DNA of 64,000 nt from Butyriboletus loyo. Lineage: Eukaryota; Basidiomycota; Agaricomycetes; Boletales; Boletaceae. Positions 57,392 through 64,000 of this stretch are shown here, piece after piece. The translations under genes were made by a program, and so were the position numbers. Where the stretch lies: the NCBI GenBank assembly GCA_038093515.1, contig JBBPSI010000039.1, positions 99,321-163,320 of the forward strand, written 5' to 3'. How positions within the stretch are numbered: position 1 is the first letter of the stretch; each line of letters opens with the position of its first letter. The notes beneath the pieces were generated by a model, which was given only the letters and a program-made list of their open reading frames with translations, was not told where the DNA came from and ran no database searches.

Positions 57392-59172
57392 GGTAGGTTT
57401 AAACGCACCGCTATGACCAAAGCGACCTCCCACGATACCACGACTGCGGAGGGCCGTCCCCGGATACCTCACGATCCCGGATGACCAGAGGGTGCACATG
57501 ACCATGATTAAGATAGGCATGAGGTGATCACCAAGCGCGCAGGGACTGAATCAACCATCTGCTAGCTCACTTGGGCACCGGACTCATCCTCATCACCCAT
57601 TTGGACCAGGCTCCCATGTTCATGCGCTCATCTTGTCATGCTGCATAAGCAAAGGCGCCTGAGCAATCCTACTGATCCCGTGGTCTTTTCCCACCTGGGT
57701 TCGGCACCATCGTCTCATTTTTGGTGGGCGAGCGAGAACGTCGGTTCATTATGGAATTTTGGAAGCACGCAATAGGAGTTGAAACAAGCACTCTTGGCAG
57801 AAGCAGTCAACCTGATCTAAATATGTTGTGACGCCACTGACAGATCCTAATATTCTCTCGGGGAAAAAGAATGGCAGCATTCATACGTGTCGCCGCTTAA
57901 AGCCTACGGTCACGATAGCATAGCCCAGTATCAGTCTGGGAGCGGAAGCCTTGGGTCAGTCCAGGGGCAGCCAGCCTGAGCCACACAGAATGCCACATCC
58001 GGTCACCATCTACTCGGCCTCTGTGTGCTTGTTCTCGAAGTTGCTTATCGCCGTAATTTGTCTGACAATGTGGCTCATCACTGAGTAGAAAAAAATGCCT
58101 CACAGTAAGGACAATCAAAATGACCGTTCAATCGTTGATTGGTCCCCCGTCCTTTCGACAATTCCAAGAGCGGCATTTTTCTTATGGCGTTGAGGTGCGA
58201 TGGGTGTGTTAAATAAGAGTGTGACGGTTTCGTTTCATTGAGCGAGGATAACATTGTCAGAGTCTTGGGGTCCAGACCGTACTTGGCCGATCGAGCGTTA
58301 TTTTATTTTATTTCTAAATCCTATTTCTGTCGTAGCGTATCCAGGGCCCCTCCCCCCGCTCTCCGACCATGCCAATCCACCGTTCCCACCGGTCGTTTTA
58401 GATGCACCGGCCGATAAACAAGCTAGGGCGATCACTTGTACAAGGGAATAAGAAGATGGAAAGCAGAGAGACGTTAGAGTGTTCGAGTGTCCGAAGTCGT
58501 CTTGAGGAGTGCTGTAAGATGACAGGCGAATCTTGAGGGCTGTCGCAGCCTCTAGAGCTTGTATCCTCGCCCACTTTTCCTATCCCCCTGACTTGTCCTG
58601 GATTTGAAACGAATCTTTGAAAGTAGCAGGAAGCACGGGGGGTCTGGATAGCAAACAGCGTATGTACATGGTAGTATGATAGTGAATTACTGCAGTACGA
58701 CTAGGTTGCAGAGCAGAGCGCGTCGTGTGGCGAGGGGAGAGTAGATACAAAAGATCGTGGTGAATGTGAATGGTAGGAACATAAGTGGGCGAAAGCCGAG
58801 GCACTGCCAGAAAGAGCCAGCTGCGAGGGAGGGGGGGTCGTGTGGGACCTGGGAAGGGTAAAGAAGAAGAGTTAGCTGGGACCCCGCCGCGTGCTGAGTC
58901 CGAGAAGAAAAGAGACAGCGCCGGTGACCTTGCTAATCTCATGCACGCATGAATGTACCTCGACTGATCACATCAGTGAATGGGGGCTGGTATACAGCAT
59001 ATTTTCCATGTAAGGTACGAGAAACACCCCATGGCACAGCCTGATGTTGTGCAGGGTGCTCCTCCAAGCATAGCCCACAACGTCCACGAAATGATGGAGG
59101 TCGAACGACCCCAGCCTCTGCTCCCCCTACTTAAGACAAATAATCAAGCAACTCCACCCATCTGTTTCAAAG
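57392..59172. other. Gene-poor interval
   Basis: About 1.8 kb with only short frames on both strands. No domain, repeat or RNA gene recognised. Confidence 0.55.
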
Positions 59173-59868
59173 ATGTTCAAGGCTCTCACTCAACACATAC
59201 TCGGACTCACTCTATATGATATGATGCGATCATCAAACGACTTTGAAGACGTCAGGACAGCCCTCAATGACCGCACAGATTGGTCAATCGAGTTGGTGAG
59301 TACCTCTTGCTCACTTCGTACTTCATCATATCTCATCGTTGCGGGTATCGCTGTACAGTTCCGCAGCTGCTTCACGTACGGGCTATCGTCCACTCCATGA
59401 ATATCGATTAACAGTACCTTGTAGCATCCATCTCAACAACGGCAGTACTTTCTTCATGTTGTGTACACTGTCCTTCTTGGTTATGGCTGAGAACATACGC
59501 ATCCATTATGGCCGACTCTCACCTGCGGAGCTCAAGGTATACATCTCGTTCGACGTGGTGATCTCACATCTAACGTGGCCGTCGTGACGTCATCTATCCA
59601 GGAACGCGTTGAGCATATCGGTTACGCGACGTTCGCTATTCTCTTTGTCGTGCTTGACATTGGTCTCGTCATCGTTCGCGTCGCCGGACTCGTTGCATTG
59701 TCTGGGTCCCCTGCGCTTGCTACGAGTCTTGTCCTCATCAGCATGTCACCGTCAGTCGTCCTCCCGATGCTCACCTACCCTGCGAGACTTCTCAGGTGGA
59801 GGAAACCAAACTCTAGTGGAGAAGTCGAGATGGAATCTGGCACTGCGGTTGATGCACCTAGGACCTGA
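59173..59868 (+). CDS. Small putative membrane protein, model uncertain
   Basis: Not recognised. Exon candidates: 59173 to about 59297 (MFKALTQHILGLTLYDMMRS); an exon within 59339-59537 containing FFMLCTLSFLVMAENIRIHY and LSPAELK; and 59602-59868, which starts ERVEHIGYATFAILFVVLDI and continues with further hydrophobic helices before a polar tail ending at 59868. LSPAELK joins ERVEHIG across a clean GTATAC...CAG intron. The junction from the first exon could not be phased, so the start is open. Two to four membrane helices. Confidence 0.45.
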
Positions 59869-60591
59869 AGCTCGAAGCGTCCTATCTCGTCTGTTGACCG
59901 GCCATAGGGTACTAGAAGCATACTCTAATACCACTTCATCTGATGACGCTCTGCCATGTAACTGAGATTGTGACTGTGGGGTAACGGGCCAGGAATGATG
60001 AAATCGGCACTAACTGCGGCTGCGGACCAGGTGGGAGAAGGTGCGGCAGAGCCCCAACACCAAGGATTCAGTGGGCAGTTTGAAAGCACAGCCACTGTTT
60101 CAATTTTTACTCATAAACTCCCTGGCGCTGCCACGACGAGCAGGCATGTCCAGATACCTAGAGGTAAGTCAAAGTTCAGTTTGATCTCCATCTATGCATC
60201 ACGATGGCTCAGTGACCTGAAATGGAGGGAGATTGAAGTGAATTGGCGCGATGACACAAAAAGTACGGTAGTAAACAGAAAGAAGTTGTAGACAGAGAGA
60301 GGGACCGTGGGGTTGGGTGAAAACCCGGAAACGAGGCCCGAACCTGGATATGCGCCGTGGTCGTTATCACCATTTGTCCGATCCTGAGAGAGGGAGCGGT
60401 GTGTGTGTGTGTGACGAGAGACGCTGTCTGCTGAGATACTGACGCTGGACTCGAGCCAGACTTGCAGCGAGGTGGACAGAAAGAAAGACGCTGCGCCACC
60501 TCGCTTAACTCATGCGTAGACCTAAATTCTATGCTCGCCTCGTGCCTCAGCTCGCTTAGATTTCGCTGAACAGACGACAGCACGGCCATTA
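59869..60591. other. Gap with no recognised gene
   Basis: About 0.7 kb with only compositional frames. A short GT run occurs near 60400-60412. Nothing else seen. Confidence 0.5.
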
Positions 60592-60965
60592 CAACGACGG
60601 ATAAGTACAACCCTTAGGCACCCCAACCCACCGCGACGAACCCATACGATCTGCCTCGTCAGTCCCAATACAGTCAATATGATTCCCAATATCTAGTGCG
60701 ATATGAATACGATCAGAACGACACCAGCCAGCCGTATCATCTCCTGGATCCCTTCCAGACTCCAGAGACGTAACCCCAAGAAACGCACTCGGCCATTCCG
60801 GAGCCTCTGAATGATCACCTCGGTGCAATATACAACCACTGTTATCGTGGCTCTCAAGACTTCCCTTTGGTTCTGTCAACTTCAACTCAAATTCGTGTTG
60901 TAAACCTCTTCGCACAAGCTCGTTGTCAAATAAAGCAGCCTGTATCCTGTCAGACGTATTTCCTC
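60592..60965 (-). CDS. Unknown exon, possible gene
   Basis: Minus-strand frame that reads RIQAALFDNELVRRGLQHEF, ELKLTEPKGSLESHDNSGCI and on to WVGVPKGCTYPSL. It is balanced in composition and longer than the surrounding frames, so it may be a last exon. The upstream junction (an acceptor CTGACAG near 60946) is plausible but the first exon is unknown. No family recognised. Confidence 0.3.
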
Positions 60966-61653
60966 AAGATCGGATATTGATAATGACTCGCTGACCGAGC
61001 CGAGACGGGCTTCTGAATCACTGGCAGGGTCGCCGTCGTATGTCGTGGTGCAGTCACAGGGGCCCAACGACCAACTTGAAGCTTGACGCTCGATCCATCA
61101 TATGTACTCTCCGAATGCCATTCTCGCCAGAAATATTGGAACTGCATGGCAGAGTCACCCGATTCATGGACATGTCATTGTCATGTCACGGCATTCAAGA
61201 TGCCACAGAGCCCGACCGACTCTGTCTCGTCGATCAACGTTTTGCAATGCCGGGCATCATGTTATGCGAACATGACGGCCGTTTACAGCAAGTCTAGAAT
61301 CAAATGCAAGGCCATCTGCAGTTGCGGAGAAGATGATCGGCCAAGGTTAGCTGTGATATACTTGCGGGAAACTCAACTGTAAGTTCCAACGAGACATCGT
61401 ACAGCACAAAAAATATACAAAGTTATAAGTATCCAATACTATCCAACTGTTCAAAAGTCCCTTGCAAGTCACGCGACATAACGCGTTGTTTCCTCGAAGA
61501 CATCCAAGATTTCTCGACAAAGAAGTGTTACAAACATGCTTGGACACGTCGGGTCAATGTCGACTTCACTCGGCCGAGGCCTTGCTGTTCACGATAGATC
61601 CGATTGAAAAGAACGAAGAACGAATATCATACATGCACTTCGAACTAACAACT
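60966..61653. other. Gap with no recognised gene
   Basis: About 0.7 kb. May contain the upstream exon of the possible gene at 60592-60965 and the 3' UTR of the repeat-precursor gene. Nothing else seen. Confidence 0.5.
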
Positions 61654-62229
61654 TTAGAGCCCCACAAGTCTTTTACCACTCCGTCCGTACTTTCCAAAAC
61701 GGTACTTTCCGTCGTTGGACTTGGGATTGGGGTGATACTGGCCGTCGTCAAACTTGTGGTCGGGGTGGTACTGACCATCATCGAAACGCTTCTGACGGGT
61801 CTTCCCGGGATGGTACTTGCCGTCGTCAAACTTGGGGTCGGGGTGATACTTCCCGTCATCGAACTTGGAGTCTGGGTGGTACTGACCATCGTCGAAACGC
61901 TTCTGATGGGTCTCCCCGGGATGATACTTGCCATCGTCAAATTTGGCATCAGGATGGTACTTGCCGTCGTCAAACTTGGGGTCGGGGTGATACTGACCAT
62001 CATCGAAACGCTTCTGATGGGTCTCCCCGGGATGATACTTGCCATCGTCAAATTTGGCATCAGGATGGTACTTGCCGTCGTCAAACTTGGGGTCGGGGTG
62101 ATACTGACCATCATCGAAACGCTTCTGATGGGTCTTCTCAGGGTGATACTTCCCATCGTCGAACTTTGAATCAGGGTGATACTCGCCGTCGTCAAACTTG
62201 GGGTCAGGGTGGTACTGACCGTTGTCGTA
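61654..62229 (-). repeat. 111-bp coding tandem repeat with 33-bp sub-repeats
   Basis: Units on the minus strand at 62229-62119, 62118-62008, 62007-61897, 61896-61786 and a longer 61785-61669. Units 2 and 3 encode identical proteins, which suggests recent expansion or gene conversion. Confidence 0.93.
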
Positions 62230-63263
62230 GCGCTTCCGTTTGTTCCCCCCAAAGGCAACGGCATCAAAAATAGAGGTAGCTGTTGCTACCACATTACCAT
62301 CAGCCGCGGTGGTTGTAGCGGTCGCTGTTGTTGTGATCGTGGCGGCCGTTGTGCTAGTAGCAGTTGTGGTGCCCGTCGCGGTCACAGTGGTTGTTCCTGT
62401 GGCAGTAGCAGTCACGGTTGAGACAACTGTGGTGGTTACTCCAGTAGTTGTGGCCATCGAGGTCGTAGATGTGGTAGTGCCTGTGGCTGTAAGTGATCCC
62501 ACAATCCCTGTCACAGAACCCGTTGCACCAGATGATGTCGTCGTCGGGCCAGAAGCTGTTCCCGTCGAGGTTGCAGGCGTGGTAGTTCCTGTGGCTGTGA
62601 TTGAGCCCACGATCCCTGTCACCGAACCCCCTGTACCAGATGATGTCGTCGTCGCTGTAGTGGTTGTTCCAGTCGCAGCCGCGGACGTGGTAGTGGCAGT
62701 GGTAGTAGCGGACGAGCCGACCGGACCCGTAACTGTGAACACCACGGTCGAGACAATAACAAAGGGGCCCGACGCCGAGGTCGGGCTGGTGGTTTGAGGA
62801 GTGTACTGCCCATTATTATACGTCGTCGTGGGATACCCCGGGTGATACTGGCCGTCGTCGTACGTGGTAGTCGGGTAGCCGGGATGGTACTGGCCATCGT
62901 CGACATAGGTAGAGCCAGGAAGGTCGGTCGGCGTCGCACCGGCGCTCCCGGTCTGGGGAGTGTATTGTCCGTTGTTATACGTCGTTGTCTGGTATCCTGG
63001 ATGGTACTGTCCGTCGTCGTACGTCGTCGTTGGGTATCCCGGATGGTACTGCCCGTCGTCATAGCGAGCCTTGTGGATCCTAGCGCGATGGAAGCGGCGG
63101 GCGTGCCTAAAAGTTGACTCGCGCTACAACCTTGCGTGAACAAGGAGACAACACGCCATCAAATTGGACCAACCTCTGCCATCATGCCGTTGGTTGCGGG
63201 ACGTGCCGCGACGGCAAGACAGAGAGCGAGAAGAAGGCTGAAGCGAGAATTGAGTTGGACCAT
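61654..63263 (-). CDS. Secreted repeat precursor with KR-delimited units (KEX2-processed type)
   Basis: Two exons, 63174-63263 and 61654-63123, close to 519 residues. Residues 1-20 are a signal peptide (MVQLNSRFSLLLALCLAVAA). 31-50 are basic. 51-88 and 103-141 are two copies of a block built from YDDGQYHPGYPTTT and YNNGQYTPQT. About 142-320 are Thr/Ser/Ala/Val-rich and mucin-like. From KRKR at 325-328 the protein is a tandem array: four units of exactly 37 residues (329-365, 366-402, 403-439, 440-476) and one of 39 (477-515), each ending in KR, then LVGL. Each unit holds three FDDG(K/Q/E)YHP sub-repeats. Dibasic KR at every boundary is the signature of Golgi KEX2 cleavage and release of near-identical peptides, as in fungal repellent/KEP proteins and dikaritin precursors. 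No cyclising-enzyme gene was seen nearby. Function unknown. Confidence 0.88.
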
Positions 63264-63356
63264 GATGATAGTAGTGTGGATAACGAATGTGAAGAAGCTA
63301 GTGATAGTGATGCTGGAGGAAAGAAGGGGTGGGGGGAGAACGCAGTGGAGGGAGGG

Positions 63357-63364
63357 ATTATATA
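63357..63364 (-). promoter_or_regulatory. TATA box of the repeat-precursor gene
   Basis: TATATAAT on the minus strand, about 95 bases before ATG 63263. It is a clear TATA-like element at a plausible promoter distance and suggests a strongly or conditionally expressed gene. Confidence 0.5.
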
Positions 63365-64000
63365 CCCGGGGGCGAGAGACCAATGGCGGATGACAGGGAG
63401 GATGATGTAATAGGAATGCCCAAGGAATGCACCTAGGCTGATCGGTAATGCTCCACGCCATACAGACCTTTGGAATGCCGTTGGCACACAGCTCAAAGTG
63501 TACCACGGTTACCAACAATTTTCGGATCCTCGGCTACGTGCTTTCGCACCCATCCCTTCAATCTGGAATTGTACAACTGGTGAGGGCACACGGTCGACGA
63601 TCAGTTCCCGAAATTGTTGGAAGAATGAATAATGCACCTGACAGGCAGTTAAATAAATCATTTTTCCGTCCCATGCTATGTCTTCTTGCGTGACCTTGAG
63701 CGGCACCAACAGTTAGCACCATTATTATCCTGATGTCGTCTAGACCTATCCAGAAAACCGCCCTCGAGTCGAAAAGTGAATACACAGTCTGCAAGCTTCC
63801 ATTAAAGCGAACTGGTCCAAAGTCAAGCCATAGAAGGCGAAAGATCGTCGAGGCTAAACACAGGCCGTTCGTGCGTGGACTGTAAGTCAAATAACACCGA
63901 ATGAGCATTTTCCAGTGTTATATTTGAATTTTTACCGAACCGTAGTCATTCCCGCTTGATTTGATGCGTCGACGGGCCATATGGATTCTCGCCACCAAAG
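63365..64000. other. Right-end interval, no gene recognised
   Basis: Upstream region of the repeat-precursor gene and further sequence to the window edge. Frames are short and without motifs. Confidence 0.55.

Noticed and set aside
61566..62797. Plus-strand Val/Gly-rich frames and other minus-strand frames over the repeat gene
   Set aside because: They are shadows of the repetitive precursor; the minus-strand frame with signal peptide, splice junction and dibasic sites explains the sequence.
61654..63263. Dikaritin-type RiPP cluster
   Set aside because: The precursor layout fits, but no UstYa/DUF3328-type oxidase, tyrosinase or methyltransferase gene is visible within the window, so only a KEX2-processed precursor is claimed.
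1..64000. CRISPR array, prokaryotic operon, tRNA or rRNA genes
   Set aside because: The repeats seen are coding repeats or microsatellites, genes are spliced, and no cloverleaf or rRNA core sequence was found by eye; a tRNA or ncRNA covariance-model scan would settle it.

Overview
The window looks like nuclear DNA of a filamentous basidiomycete (Agaricomycetes; a Rhizoctonia/Ceratobasidium-type fungus is my guess, not proven). The support is short introns of about 45-90 bases in nearly every gene, several GC-AG introns and exons of only 10-15 bases, fungal-only families (Ssr4, Rot1, KEX2-type repeat precursors, GH18 with CBM5/12), and no bacterial or organellar features. No tRNA, rRNA, CRISPR array or intact transposon was recognised. 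Gene models were built by following frame, splice sites and paralogue alignment by eye; most models close exactly in frame.

Layout. 1-11758: four tandem MFS transporter paralogues, all on the minus strand (the first runs off the left edge, the second carries a 2-base deletion), with one unrelated unknown gene inserted on the plus strand. 11.8-15.5 kb: gene-poor, with possible gene relics and a decayed tandem repeat of about 120 bp. 15.5-18.1 kb: TRP4 and HIS1, two PRPP-using amino-acid biosynthesis enzymes, close together on the minus strand. 18.1-19.8 kb: decayed sequence. 19.9-22.2 kb: proteasome subunit beta6 (PRE7) and the ER chaperone ROT1. 24.7-26.9 kb: a protein kinase with a long His-rich activation-loop insertion. 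29.1-32.3 kb: a broken MCD4 (GPI ethanolamine-phosphate transferase) copy. 32.7-33.6 kb: a 5'-truncated 2OG-Fe(II) oxygenase. 34.1-37.7 kb: SSR4 (SWI/SNF-RSC subunit) and a membrane-anchored aldo-keto reductase. 37.8-38.2 kb: a CHAT-domain relic.

39.3-45.4 kb: a coiled-coil protein and a complete 13-exon WDR24/Rtc1 (GATOR2/SEACAT) gene. 45.5-47.6 kb: HEM13 and YAE1 transcribed divergently from 178 bp. 48.5-50.6 kb: a secreted GH18 chitinase with a CBM and a chain of micro-exons. 52.1-55.7 kb: a direct duplication of an ABHD12-like hydrolase gene with its promoter; the first copy is frameshifted. 56.0-57.3 kb: a short-chain dehydrogenase. 61.65-63.26 kb: a secreted repeat protein in which 37-residue units end in KR or QKR, the architecture of a KEX2-processed peptide precursor.

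Most of the window is housekeeping (amino acid and haem synthesis, proteasome, ER folding, nutrient signalling, chromatin) with accessory islands of tandem duplication and gene decay. The strong candidate for something undescribed is the repeat precursor at the right end.
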